Below the pieces are notes generated by a model. The model searched no databases and was not told where the DNA came from. It saw only the letters and a program-made list of their open reading frames with translations. Of a DNA stretch of 34,635 bases, positions 1-8,513 are shown one piece after another. The DNA comes from JANYGM01 sp043764015. Its GTDB lineage: Bacteria > Bacteroidota > Bacteroidia > Cytophagales > Thermonemataceae. Location of the stretch: positions 1 to 34,635 of the forward strand of contig JAYUKY010000093.1 of the NCBI GenBank assembly GCA_043764015.1. The letters run 5' to 3'. The position numbers were made by a program, and so were the translations under genes. The first letter of the stretch is position 1. The number at the start of each line of letters is the position of its first letter.

Positions 1-32
1 AGAAATATTCATTTTTGATACTTTTTCACACG

Positions 33-64
33 CTTGCTTTTTGATGGCGTTTTTAATATATTTA
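33..64 (+). promoter_or_regulatory. Possible promoter ahead of the methyltransferase remnant
   Basis: TTG at 34-36 is followed after 20 bases by TATATTTA at 57-64, one mismatch from the Bacteroidota -7 consensus TAnnTTTG. It lies about 55 bases before the point where methyltransferase coding sequence begins, so it may be the original promoter left in place when the 5' part of the gene was lost. The call rests on the motif only. Confidence 0.35.
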
Positions 65-117
65 CACCAAAATTACAACTTTTCTTTAATAATAGAAAAA
101 ATGTGGGTAATCAGTAG

Positions 118-603
118 GGCTTTAACGGTGGCGCAGCTCACTTTATCAACACACATTATCAAGATTATGCAACAGCTGGTAATCACAAAGAAGGTATGAT
201 TAGAGTTTCAGGTGTTACTTGGTTTACAAATTTAGAAATTAGAAAAAGACACGAAGATTTAACACTTTATAAGCCCTATAATGAAGTTGATTATCCAAAA
301 TATGAAAATTTTGATGCTATTAACGTAAATAAAACAAAAGATATTCCTATGGATTATGAAGGATTTATGGGAGTTCCTATTACCTTTATGGACAAATATA
401 ATCCTGAGCAGTTTGAGATAATTGGTTTAGGTATAGCAAGTTCAGGCATAGAATGCGGCGTTGAACCATATAAGCCTGAACATAGACAATATAGAAAAGA
501 AATCCAAAAAAGAGGTGTTGTTGATGGTGATTTGTATATGATTACTGATGGAATTGTTGATGTGCCTTATTCTCGTATTATTATAAAAAACAAAAAACTA
601 TGA
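118..603 (+). pseudogene. C-terminal fragment of an EcoRI-type adenine-specific DNA methyltransferase
   Basis: The fragment matches the C-terminal third of M.EcoRI as I remember it: WFTNLEIRKRHEDL, PKYENFDAINVNKTKDIP, DYEGFMGVPITF, NPEQFEIIG and RIIIKNKKL all have close counterparts there. Homology-like reading runs in frame upstream of the first ATG (196) as far as 118, reading ...NHKEG before MIRVSG, where a TAG at 115-117 stops the frame. The family is about 325 residues long and the roughly 200 N-terminal residues, with the SAM-binding and NPPF catalytic motifs, are absent; bases 1-100 look non-coding. The gene therefore appears 5'-deleted and cannot methylate DNA. The stop codon overlaps the next start (ATGA, 600-603), showing that the two genes were translationally coupled. 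An alternative is translation of a short C-terminal peptide from 196. Confidence 0.8.
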
Positions 604-1682
604 AAATAGAACTCAAAGAAATAACTATTAGGGAAGTCGCAAACGGCTATTTGAATGATAATGAGGAGGGCGTTGTTGGGTTTGGTGGCAAACTCAATAT
701 TAGACCAAAATATCAGCGTGAGTTTGTTTATAAAGACAAACAAAGAGATGCTGTAATTGAAACCGTAAAAAAGCAGTTTCCCCTAAACGTAATGTATTGG
801 GTCAAAAATGCCAATGGTACGTATGAAGTTTTAGACGGACAACAAAGAACTATAAGTATTTGTGAATATGTCGCAGGTACTTTTTCTTTAAATGCTATGT
901 ATGTTCACAATCTTACAGATGTTGAAAAAGATGCTATATTGGATTATAAGCTAATGATTTATTTCTGTGAGGGAAATGACAAAGAAAAATTGGATTGGTT
1001 TAAAACTATCAATATTGCAGGAGAAAAACTAGCAGACCAAGAATTAAGAAATGCTATTTATACAGGTACTTGGCTAACTAATGCAAAGAAATATTTTAGC
1101 AAAACCAACTGCCCAGCTTATGGTATTGGTAATGATTATTTGACAGGCTCGCCCATTCGTCAAGATTATTTAGAAACAGCAATAAGTTGGTTGAGTGATG
1201 ATAATATTGAGGAATATATGGCAAAAAATCAACACGAGCCAAATGCAAATGAATTATGGTTGTATTTTAGTGCTTTGATAAGTTGGATAAAAGTTGTTTT
1301 CCCAAAATACCGTAAAGAAATGAAAGGCATCAATTATGGTTTTTTGTATAACAATTATAAGGACAAAAAATTTGATGCTAAGAAATTAGAAGAAGAAATC
1401 ACGGAATTAATGCAAGATGAAGATGTTACGAAAAAGTCAGGCATTTATGAATATGTAATCACAAGAACAGAAAAATATTTGAGTATTAGGGCGTTTACAG
1501 ATAAACAAAAAAGAGAAGCCTACGAAAGACAAAAAGGCATTTGTGCAAAAAGTAAGGTTGCTTTTGAACTAAATGAAATGGAAGCAGACCATATAAAACC
1601 TTGGCACGAAGGCGGTAAAACTACAGCAGAAAATTGTCAGATGTTGAGCAAACACGAAAACAGAATAAAATCAGGGAAATAA
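600..1682 (+). CDS. DUF262 domain protein with C-terminal HNH nuclease motif
   Basis: The 360-residue protein begins with a DUF262 (ParB/sulfiredoxin-like, GmrSD GmrS-type) domain: PKYQREFVYKDKQRDAVIETV (about 38-58) and the signature VLDGQQRTISICEYV (about 77-91), a motif known in this family for nucleotide binding or hydrolysis. The last 60 residues hold an HNH motif: ADHIKPWHEGGKTTAENCQ, then MLSKHENRIKSGK, with the DH pair, the central Asn and the HxN...K all present, so the nuclease looks intact. It shares an ATGA overlap with the EcoRI-type methyltransferase remnant. That pairing suggests a restriction-modification system whose restriction component this is; the role is inferred from domains and context. 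A hairpin terminator follows at 1801-1845. Confidence 0.85.
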   Translation: MKIELKEITIREVANGYLNDNEEGVVGFGGKLNIRPKYQREFVYKDKQRDAVIETVKKQFPLNVMYWVKNANGTYEVLDGQQRTISICEYVAGTFSLNAMYVHNLTDVEKDAILDYKLMIYFCEGNDKEKLDWFKTINIAGEKLADQELRNAIYTGTWLTNAKKYFSKTNCPAYGIGNDYLTGSPIRQDYLETAISWLSDDNIEEYMAKNQHEPNANELWLYFSALISWIKVVFPKYRKEMKGINYGFLYNNYKDKKFDAKKLEEEITELMQDEDVTKKSGIYEYVITRTEKYLSIRAFTDKQKREAYERQKGICAKSKVAFELNEMEADHIKPWHEGGKTTAENCQMLSKHENRIKSGK

Positions 1683-1800
1683 GAAGCCAATTAAACCTGT
1701 ACAGAATATGCTATTTTCAGAAAAGATTTTATCCAAAAATTGAGCAATATTAAAAATGATTTGAAATAGTTAATATTTTGATTATCAAATTATTAAAAAT

Positions 1801-1845
1801 AAAAAGCCTTTCACAAAAGCCGCCAACTTCTGTGAAGGGTTTTTG
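1801..1845 (+). terminator. Rho-independent terminator after the DUF262-HNH gene
   Basis: AAAAAGCCTTTCACA pairs with TGTGAAGGGTTTTT across a short loop and ends in a T run. The 160 bases between the HNH gene stop and this hairpin are very AT-rich and I see no gene in them. Confidence 0.7.
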
Positions 1846-1892
1846 TTATGTCTCCTTAAATTTTTCTTTATAATTTTTCTGAAAATCTTGTG

Positions 1893-1900
1893 TATATTTG
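1893..1900 (+). promoter_or_regulatory. -7 box of the ddl promoter
   Basis: TATATTTG fits TAnnTTTG exactly and lies 36 bases before the ATG at 1936. No clear -33 TTTG was found at the usual distance. The box lies inside the longer open frame that begins at 1843, which argues for the downstream start. Confidence 0.5.
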
Positions 1901-1935
1901 TGGCGTATTTATTCTATCAAAATCATAAAAATTCA

Positions 1936-4719
1936 ATGAAAATAGGTATTTTTTTTGGCGGACAGTCAAAGGAGCGTGAAATTTCGTTTGCAGGTGGGCG
2001 CACCGTTTACGACAACCTCAACAAGGATTTATTTGAGCCTGTCCCTATTTTTGTGGATAGTTTGGGCAATTTTATTCTCTTAGATTGGCAATATCTCTAC
2101 AAAGGCACTATTCGTGATTTTTATCCACCTGCACAATATCAAAGTGCTGATTATCAATTATATATAGAAAGTTTAGCAGATGATTGTGGAGATAATTTAG
2201 GTAAAATTTCAGAAGACAAAATAAATGAAATTATTACACACGTAGGAAAATGTGTGTATCCTCACGAGCTTTCCAGTATGATGGATTTTGCATTTTTGGC
2301 ACTTCACGGCGGACAAGGGGAAGATGGAGCTATTCAGGGCATTTTGGAGTGGTATAATATTCCGTATTCTGGAAGTGGGATTTTGCCTTCTGCTATTGGT
2401 ATCAATAAAAATATTCAGAAAGATTTGTTGGTACAATATGGCTTTGCACGCCCAAAATCAATGATTTTGACAAAAAATGACTACAAAAAAAATGCCTATA
2501 AAGGTGATATGTTAGAAACTTTGGTAGCTAAAATAGGTCTGCCAATGGTCATAAAAGCACCTAATCAAGGCTCTTCTATGGGTATTTCCATTTTGAATGA
2601 GAAAGATAATCACGCTTTTATGCAAATGATAAATAAAGCGTTTTTTATTCAAGAACTTTCTGGTAAAAAGTGGCTCAATTTTTCCAAAACAGAGAAATTT
2701 CAGTACCTTACGAGCCTTACAGACATACGTGAGGGCATTGGTTTTCCTTTGACACTAGAAATTGTTTTGCAAGATTTGAACGGGCAAAGAACGCCAATCA
2801 AGCATTTGGGTATAGTTTTTCGTCCTGAAGTATTAGAAAAATTGTTAGATGAAAACGTAAAAGAAAACCTTCACCGCATCATTTTGACTGCTACAAGTGC
2901 AGAAGAAAGCATTTTGATAGAAAGATTTATTGTGGGCAAAGAATTTTCTTGTATTGTGGTGCAAGATGAAAACGAAAAGGGTGTAAGTGTGCCACTTGCG
3001 TTGCCACCTACGCAAATTCTCAAAAAAACGGATTTTTTTGATTACCGTTCTAAGTATTTGCCAGGAATGACACGAAAAATTACGCCCATTGACCTTCCAA
3101 CGGTACAAATTGAAAATATCAGGCGTGAGTGTGAAAAACTTTTTGTGGCTATAAATGCCAATGTTTATGCTCGTATTGATGGTTTTATCAATGCGCTAGG
3201 CGAAATTTTCTTAAATGACCCAAATACAACCTCTGGAATGCTTCCTTCCTCTTTTTTCTTTCATCAAGCGGCAGAAATAGGACTAAATCCCTCTCAATTT
3301 TTGACTTATATTATCAGAACTTCTATCTCTGAACGTATAAAAACGCCTAAAAGTAATTTTTTCTTACACCAAAAACTTCAAAGTTTAGATGAGAAAATCA
3401 CTAATAATCAGAATAAAACTACTTTGAAAATAAAAGTAGCGGTGATTATGGGCGGATATTCTACTGAAAGGCATATTTCTGTGGAAAGTGGTAGAAATAT
3501 CTTTGAAAAACTAGCCTCATCTACCAAATATGAGCCTATTCCTGTGTTTTTGATGGGAAATGATATTGAGCAAGAACTTTATCAAATTCCTGTGAATATG
3601 ATGCTCAAAGATAATGCTGATGACATTAGAGATAAAATTCTGAATTATGAAGCGCAAAGCACAAGTGAAGGGCAAATTTTGCTAGAAAAAATCAAAATTG
3701 AAGCCAAAAATATTACCCAAAAATATGCTCAAAATGCTATTTTTAAACCTCAAAAAATCAGCTACGAATGGCTAAAACAGAATGTAAATACTGTTTTTAT
3801 AGCCCTACACGGCAGACCTGGAGAAGATGGCGCTATTCAGGCAAAACTAAATGAGATAAAACTGCCTTACAACGGCTCTGGTGTGGAAAGTTCTCAAATT
3901 ACTATCAACAAATACGAAACCAACGAAATTCTTAAAAATAATGGTATTTTGGTGGCAAAACATAGACTTTTGCACAAAAAAGATTGGCAGAATAATAATC
4001 AAAATACTTGTTTTGATGAAATTGAGCAAGAATTTCCTTATCCTTTTATTGCAAAACCTGCTGATGATGGTTGCAGTTCTGCAGTCAAAAAAATCAAGAA
4101 TAGAGAAGAATTAGGAGCTTTTTGTGAGATGATGTTTAGAGAAAATCCTGAATTTGTGCCTTCTGCGGTGCAAACGCTTGGACTAAAAGCAAATGAAGAA
4201 TTTCCACAAAAAAACACTTTTTTGATAGAGGAATTGATTAGTAAAAATGGTGCAAAACACTTTTTGGAGATAACAGGCGGACTTTTGACAAAGTTTGACA
4301 ACGAAAATTTAACAAATATTACTTATGAAATGTTTGAGCCGTCAGAAACGCTTGCAGGGGGAGAAGTGCTTTCTTTGGAAGAGAAATTTTTAGCAGGAGA
4401 GGGGCAAAATATCACGCCTGCACGTTATATTGGCACTTTTTCTACAAATCAAGAGCAAAATAATATTATCTCCAAACAAGTACGAGAAACGCTCCAAAAA
4501 ACGGCTCAAATCCTTAATGTGCAGGGTTATGCTCGCATAGATGCCTTTGTGCGTGTGTATGAGGACAATAAAGTAGAAACTATTATTATTGAAATAAATA
4601 GTTTGCCAGGAATGACCCCAGCGACTTGTATTTTTCATCAAGTTGCACTCAATGGCTACAAACCCTATAATTTTATTGATGAAATTTTGGCGTTTGGTGA
4701 AAAAAGATTAACAAAATAA
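1936..4719 (+). CDS. ddl: Tandem fusion of two D-alanine--D-alanine ligase modules
   Basis: The start at 1936 (MKIGIFFGG) is chosen over 1843 because the upstream frame encodes only a hydrophobic stretch and contains the promoter. The product is 927 residues, against about 300-360 for a normal Ddl, and holds two complete ATP-grasp ligase modules. Module 1 (about 1-495) has GGQSKEREIS, ALHGGQGEDGAIQG, KAPNQGSSMG and an omega-loop-like FFDYRSKYLPG, but its metal site reads NDPNTTSGM instead of the canonical E-x-N-T-x-P-G-M. Module 2 (about 497-927) has GGYSTERHIS, ALHGRPGEDGAIQA, KPADDGCSSAV, EEKFLAGEGQNITPAR and a canonical EINSLPGMT. The enzyme makes the D-Ala-D-Ala dipeptide for peptidoglycan in the cytoplasm. 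The halves may divide labour, or module 1 may be regulatory. The gene stands alone and ends at a strong bidirectional terminator. Confidence 0.9.
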   Translation: MKIGIFFGGQSKEREISFAGGRTVYDNLNKDLFEPVPIFVDSLGNFILLDWQYLYKGTIRDFYPPAQYQSADYQLYIESLADDCGDNLGKISEDKINEIITHVGKCVYPHELSSMMDFAFLALHGGQGEDGAIQGILEWYNIPYSGSGILPSAIGINKNIQKDLLVQYGFARPKSMILTKNDYKKNAYKGDMLETLVAKIGLPMVIKAPNQGSSMGISILNEKDNHAFMQMINKAFFIQELSGKKWLNFSKTEKFQYLTSLTDIREGIGFPLTLEIVLQDLNGQRTPIKHLGIVFRPEVLEKLLDENVKENLHRIILTATSAEESILIERFIVGKEFSCIVVQDENEKGVSVPLALPPTQILKKTDFFDYRSKYLPGMTRKITPIDLPTVQIENIRRECEKLFVAINANVYARIDGFINALGEIFLNDPNTTSGMLPSSFFFHQAAEIGLNPSQFLTYIIRTSISERIKTPKSNFFLHQKLQSLDEKITNNQNKTTLKIKVAVIMGGYSTERHISVESGRNIFEKLASSTKYEPIPVFLMGNDIEQELYQIPVNMMLKDNADDIRDKILNYEAQSTSEGQILLEKIKIEAKNITQKYAQNAIFKPQKISYEWLKQNVNTVFIALHGRPGEDGAIQAKLNEIKLPYNGSGVESSQITINKYETNEILKNNGILVAKHRLLHKKDWQNNNQNTCFDEIEQEFPYPFIAKPADDGCSSAVKKIKNREELGAFCEMMFRENPEFVPSAVQTLGLKANEEFPQKNTFLIEELISKNGAKHFLEITGGLLTKFDNENLTNITYEMFEPSETLAGGEVLSLEEKFLAGEGQNITPARYIGTFSTNQEQNNIISKQVRETLQKTAQILNVQGYARIDAFVRVYEDNKVETIIIEINSLPGMTPATCIFHQVALNGYKPYNFIDEILAFGEKRLTK

Positions 4720-4725
4720 ATTTAA

Positions 4726-4767
4726 AATCACAACACCTCACCAAATTTTTGGTGAGGTGTTGTGATT
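4726..4767. terminator. Bidirectional terminator between ddl and the glycosyltransferase
   Basis: Perfect inverted repeat: AATCACAACACCTCACCAAA pairs with its complement around a short T-rich loop. It lies between convergent genes, and the stop codon of the minus-strand glycosyltransferase (TTA at 4766-4768) overlaps its edge. Confidence 0.85.
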
Positions 4768-5698
4768 AAGAGAAAGTCCTTTTAATAGTTTCTGTTAAAA
4801 ATCCCTTGAAATAATAAATTTGTTGTAAAAATTTTACATAACTGGTTTTAGGTTTTTCATTAAATTTTAGTAAATCAATTACTAATTTTGGATAGGGTAG
4901 TAAGGCAAATACAATAAGCGTTTTCCAAAAATCTAATGAAAATAAGGTAGTTTTAGACATAAACACATTTGCTTTACCTCCTTCTGCTGCTCGTGCTGTA
5001 ATAAAAGTAACTTTTGTGTTTGCCATAGTTGTCCAATGATGTACAATTTGGTGTGGGTTGTACCAAAAAATATTATCTACACGTTTTCCTTGTAGTTTAT
5101 AAGCATTAAAAATTTTCCTAAAAACAAATACATCTTCTCCCATTGGTCTTTCTGGTACACCAAGTTCAGTAGAAAAATATTCTGATAATATATCTTTTTG
5201 GAAAGACATATTTGCCCCAGAGAAGCCGTATTTAGCTTTTTTCTCTGATAGAAAGCCTGCTGTGTCCATCCAATTACGTTTTTCAAAACTTTCTACAAAC
5301 CAACTAGGAGGCGTTTCAGAATAAAGAGGAACAATAGCACCACCTATTGCTAATGGTGTGGGTTTTATGTTTTCATAAGTATCAAAAATTATTTTTGCCC
5401 AATCTGTGTTTGCTTTTGCGTCATCATCCAGATAAGCAACATATTTCCCTTTGGCTTCCAAAATACCTTTTTTGCGAGCATAAGCAATTCCTTGCTGACT
5501 TTCTAAGAAATAACGAACAGGAAAAACAGTAGCAGAAAAATTTTCTACTACTGTTTTTGTGTCATCTTTTGAGTTATTATCTATAACTATTACCTCAAAA
5601 AGATTTTTATCTAATTCTTGTTTGTCAAGTGAGTGAAGTGTAGGCAAAAGTAAATTTGAGCGGTTGTATGTGCAAACGACTACGGAAATTATTATCAT
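4766..5698 (-). CDS. Family 2 glycosyltransferase
   Basis: The 310-residue protein opens with the GT-A nucleotide-sugar fold: ISVVVCTYNRSNLLLPTL at the N-terminus, then FEVIVIDNNSKDDT, and a DDD metal-binding motif in YLDDDAKANTDW. GANMSFQKDIL and GEDVFVFRKI supply the acceptor-side motifs common in GT2 enzymes. A hydrophobic stretch near the C-terminus (FWKTLIVFALLPYPKLV) may associate with the membrane. The start overlaps the stop of the upstream FkbM gene by ATGA, so the two genes are translated as a coupled pair. The likely job is transfer of a sugar to a surface polysaccharide or glycolipid; donor and acceptor cannot be read from the sequence. Confidence 0.88.
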   Translation of the reverse strand: MIIISVVVCTYNRSNLLLPTLHSLDKQELDKNLFEVIVIDNNSKDDTKTVVENFSATVFPVRYFLESQQGIAYARKKGILEAKGKYVAYLDDDAKANTDWAKIIFDTYENIKPTPLAIGGAIVPLYSETPPSWFVESFEKRNWMDTAGFLSEKKAKYGFSGANMSFQKDILSEYFSTELGVPERPMGEDVFVFRKIFNAYKLQGKRVDNIFWYNPHQIVHHWTTMANTKVTFITARAAEGGKANVFMSKTTLFSLDFWKTLIVFALLPYPKLVIDLLKFNEKPKTSYVKFLQQIYYFKGFLTETIKRTFS

Positions 5699-6564
5699 AA
5701 AGAATAAATATCAAAAATGCAATTTTCTAAATCATAATTTTTACTGATATATATGTTTGTATCAGCGTTATATGATTTGTAGCCAAGATTATCTAAGAAA
5801 TCAACTAATATTCTTGCACTAAATCCGTGAACTTTTAGATGTTTATCAATGAGTTCTATAAATAATTTTGGTTTATATTTTTCAAGTGTTGCCTTTGCTC
5901 CTTGCAATACAAAATATTCAAAGCCTTCTACATCAATTTTTATCAAATCAATGTTCGTTATTTGTTTATTACTCACAAAATCATCAAAACGCATAGTTTG
6001 AATGGTTTGAGAGGGAATATTTGTTGTTTTTGCTGCTAAAATTCTATTTGCACCAGCATTTTCAGGTATTACTTCAGATAACTCAAAATTTTCGTTATTA
6101 TGAGAAAGCCCATAATTCATTATTTCTATACAATTAAAATTATTCAAACTTATATTTTTTTGTAATTTTTGAAAAGAATGATTATTGGGTTCAAAACCAT
6201 AAACTTTTCCTTTATTATCTAAAATACGGGCAAAATTAAGTACAACCTCGCCTATATTAGTGCCAATATCAATAATTATTGTACTTTTAGTTGCTAATTC
6301 GTATAATTTTCTGCGAGAGGAATCTGTTGTTAGCCCAAAAAAGATGCTATAATCAATATGTTGTGATAAGTCTAATTCATAGTTTATACCATTTCTTGTA
6401 GCTTTTTTTAGTGTTTTAGGCTCATATTGAAATCTTCTTGGTGCTACTTTCCTAATAATGAACCAGTTAAAACGAGATTTTTGTACGAAATTACTAACCA
6501 GTAAATTTTCTAAAAAACGTATCTTGAAAAGAGAAGTAACAAAAAATTTGAATTTATTGAGCAT
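5695..6564 (-). CDS. FkbM family SAM-dependent methyltransferase
   Basis: The 289-residue protein has a class I methyltransferase core. Motif I is IIDIGTNIGEVVLNFA and is followed by an acidic motif II in VYGFEPNNHSF. The FkbM signature LIKIDVEGFEYFVLQGA lies downstream, followed by KPKLFIELID. FkbM enzymes O-methylate sugars or small molecules, and next to a GT2 gene this most likely methylates a glycan residue. It is the first gene of a two-gene minus-strand operon and overlaps the glycosyltransferase by 4 bases. The region upstream is a repeat-rich intergenic stretch without an obvious TAnnTTTG box close to the start. Confidence 0.87.
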   Translation of the reverse strand: MLNKFKFFVTSLFKIRFLENLLVSNFVQKSRFNWFIIRKVAPRRFQYEPKTLKKATRNGINYELDLSQHIDYSIFFGLTTDSSRRKLYELATKSTIIIDIGTNIGEVVLNFARILDNKGKVYGFEPNNHSFQKLQKNISLNNFNCIEIMNYGLSHNNENFELSEVIPENAGANRILAAKTTNIPSQTIQTMRFDDFVSNKQITNIDLIKIDVEGFEYFVLQGAKATLEKYKPKLFIELIDKHLKVHGFSARILVDFLDNLGYKSYNADTNIYISKNYDLENCIFDIYSL

Positions 6565-6594
6565 AAAAGCAATTATGAATTATAAATTGTGAAC

Positions 6595-6671
6595 ATACTA
6601 CTATACATTGCTTGTCCGTTTCCCCGCATGGAACGTGGGGAACGACAAACAAAAACCATGTATAGTAGTAT
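6595..6671. repeat. 77-bp nested palindromic element
   Basis: Perfect 14-bp outer arms ATACTACTATACAT (6595-6608) and their complement (6658-6671) enclose a second inverted repeat, TTGTCCGTTTCCCC (6612-6625) against GGGGAACGACAA (6637-6648). Flanking AT-rich words (AATTATAAATTGTGAA) are alike on both sides, as if the element had been inserted in an AT-rich repeat. It carries no gene, so it is MITE- or REP-like. Confidence 0.7.
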
Positions 6672-6962
6672 AAATTGTGAATTATAAATGAATACAAAAT
6701 ATTGATAATCAATTATTAAGCATTATTTCAAGATTATCATAACATAAACTAATGTACCATAAATAAAAATATGGTTGATTTAGCTGCCACGAATACACAA
6801 ATAATTGTATTCATTCGTGTATTCGTGGCAATTGCAAACCCTACAATATAGCTTTTATGCAACACTAATTATACTGACCTACTTAAATAATTAAATTGTT
6901 TGGTAGTGTAAAATTACTAAAAAAAATGTATCTTCAAACTTAAATTCCACAAATAAACCAAA
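6672..6962. other. Intergenic region between the FkbM gene and the PBP4 gene
   Basis: With the 77-bp element this forms a 400-base gap without coding potential. It contains a copy of an AT-rich repeat word (AATGAATACAAAATATTGAT, near 6687-6706) that recurs at 25382, and a strong hairpin at 6786-6829. Only a weak promoter-like TATCTTCA lies close to the PBP4 start. Confidence 0.6.
6786..6829. repeat. GCCACGAATACAC hairpin
   Basis: The 13-bp arm GCCACGAATACAC (6786-6798) pairs perfectly with GTGTATTCGTGGC (6817-6829) across an 18-base loop. It could be a small interspersed repeat; no T run makes it a clear terminator. Confidence 0.6.
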
Positions 6963-8507
6963 ATGAAAAAATATACTTTATTATTCTTAGCGACTTTCTT
7001 TTTTACTTGTCATTCCCCTTCGCAAGAAGCCGCACAAAATGCAAAGATAAAAAATGAAAATATACTAAATATAAGCAATGAAAAGCTACAAAAAGCTCTT
7101 TTGGAGTTAGAAAATGATCCAGATATGCAAACTGGTTTTCAAGGATTTTCTTTGAGGGAAGCACTAACAGGAAATATTATTTTTGAGAAAAATGCTAATA
7201 AAAATTTTAATGTTGCGTCTAACTTAAAACTTCTTACAACTGCAACGGCTTTGCTTGTTCTGGGTGATGATTTTACTTTCAAAACAACGCTTGAATATGA
7301 TGGAAACATCAATAATGGTGTTTTAGAAGGGAACATTTACATCAAAGGCGGCGGCGACCCTACGCTAGGAAGTTATAAAATGAATAATACAACTAATTTT
7401 GATGATTTATTGATTATTTGGGCAAACGCTATCAAAACCGCAGGAATAAAAGAAATAAAAGGGCAAATAATAGCAGATACAAGGCTTTATGATGATAATG
7501 CCATTCCGCAAGGCTGGATTTGGGGAGATATTGGCAATTATTATGGTGCGCCTGCTTATGCGCTGAATATTGCGGATAATTCTTATCAAATAAATTTCAT
7601 ACCAGCAAGCAAAATAGGCGAAATAGCACAAATAAGTAGCATTTTTCCGAAAATTTCAGATATTATTTTTACTAATCAAATGAAAACTGCAGCTACTGGC
7701 ACAGGCGACAACGGCTATATTGATGGCGCACCATATCAAAATACAAGATTTTTACACGGAACTATACCTCAAATGCCACAAGGAGGCACTTTTAGTATCA
7801 AAGGAAGTATTCCTGACCCTGCGTATTTGTGCGCCCAAAAACTCCACGAAATACTTAAAAAACAAAATATCAATATCTCAAAAGAAGCCACTTGTACTCG
7901 TTTACTAACGCAAATTTCAGCACAAAAAAACAGTTCTATTTCATCAGAAACAAAGAAAATCTCACATACTCAAAAATCCGCAACACTCAAAGATATTGTT
8001 GCTTGGATAAATTTGTATAGCGTTAATTTGTATGCAGAAGGCGTTTTTAAAGCCGTAAATTCACAATTAAATAATAATCAAAGCTACACAGAAAATAATA
8101 CAGAAAAATTATTGGAATTTTGGAAAAATAAGAATATCAACTTAGAAACCGCCAAAATAGAAGATGGGAGCGGACTTTCAAAAGATAATGGCATCAGTCC
8201 TAATCTGATGACTGCGTTACTCTCACAAATGCAAAAAGAAAAAGTAAGTATTTTTGATGGTTTTTATAAATCTTTGCCTATTGCGGGTGTGTCTGGTACG
8301 CTTACGAATGTGGGAAAAGGTACTATTTTAGCTGGGAATTTGCGTGCAAAAACGGGTTCTTTGAGCAATGCAATAGCTTTTTCAGGTTATTTTAAAAATG
8401 TGCAAGGAAAAATGATGTGTTTTTCACTTGTGGCAAATGGTTTTAAGGGAAATTATGGTAAAATCAAGCCAAAATTAGAAAAAATAATGCTTATAATGGC
8501 AGAATAG
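6963..8507 (+). CDS. dacB: D-alanyl-D-alanine carboxypeptidase/endopeptidase, PBP4 family (peptidase S13)
   Basis: The 514-residue protein has the three penicillin-binding motifs: SxxK in NVASNLKLLTTA (Ser86, Lys89), SxN in YSVNLYAEG (about residue 353), and KTG in LRAKTGSLSNAI (about residue 462). The long insert between SxxK and SxN is typical of the S13 family (IKGGGDPTLG, DNAIPQGWIWGDIGNYYGA). The N-terminus is a signal peptide ending at TFFFTC, so it is probably a lipoprotein anchored at Cys16, although the lipobox is weak. In the periplasm it would trim or cut D-Ala-containing peptidoglycan crosslinks. The ligase that makes D-Ala-D-Ala lies 2.2 kb upstream but in a separate transcription unit. 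Confidence 0.92.
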   Translation: MKKYTLLFLATFFFTCHSPSQEAAQNAKIKNENILNISNEKLQKALLELENDPDMQTGFQGFSLREALTGNIIFEKNANKNFNVASNLKLLTTATALLVLGDDFTFKTTLEYDGNINNGVLEGNIYIKGGGDPTLGSYKMNNTTNFDDLLIIWANAIKTAGIKEIKGQIIADTRLYDDNAIPQGWIWGDIGNYYGAPAYALNIADNSYQINFIPASKIGEIAQISSIFPKISDIIFTNQMKTAATGTGDNGYIDGAPYQNTRFLHGTIPQMPQGGTFSIKGSIPDPAYLCAQKLHEILKKQNINISKEATCTRLLTQISAQKNSSISSETKKISHTQKSATLKDIVAWINLYSVNLYAEGVFKAVNSQLNNNQSYTENNTEKLLEFWKNKNINLETAKIEDGSGLSKDNGISPNLMTALLSQMQKEKVSIFDGFYKSLPIAGVSGTLTNVGKGTILAGNLRAKTGSLSNAIAFSGYFKNVQGKMMCFSLVANGFKGNYGKIKPKLEKIMLIMAE

Positions 8508-8513
8508 GGCTTA

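Noticed and set aside
101..196. ATG at 101 as the methyltransferase start
   Set aside because: It is in a different frame from the methyltransferase sequence, which begins in frame at 118 after a TAG.
1843..1935. N-terminal extension of the Ddl fusion
   Set aside because: The promoter box lies within it and the codons give only a hydrophobic stretch ahead of a normal Ddl start.
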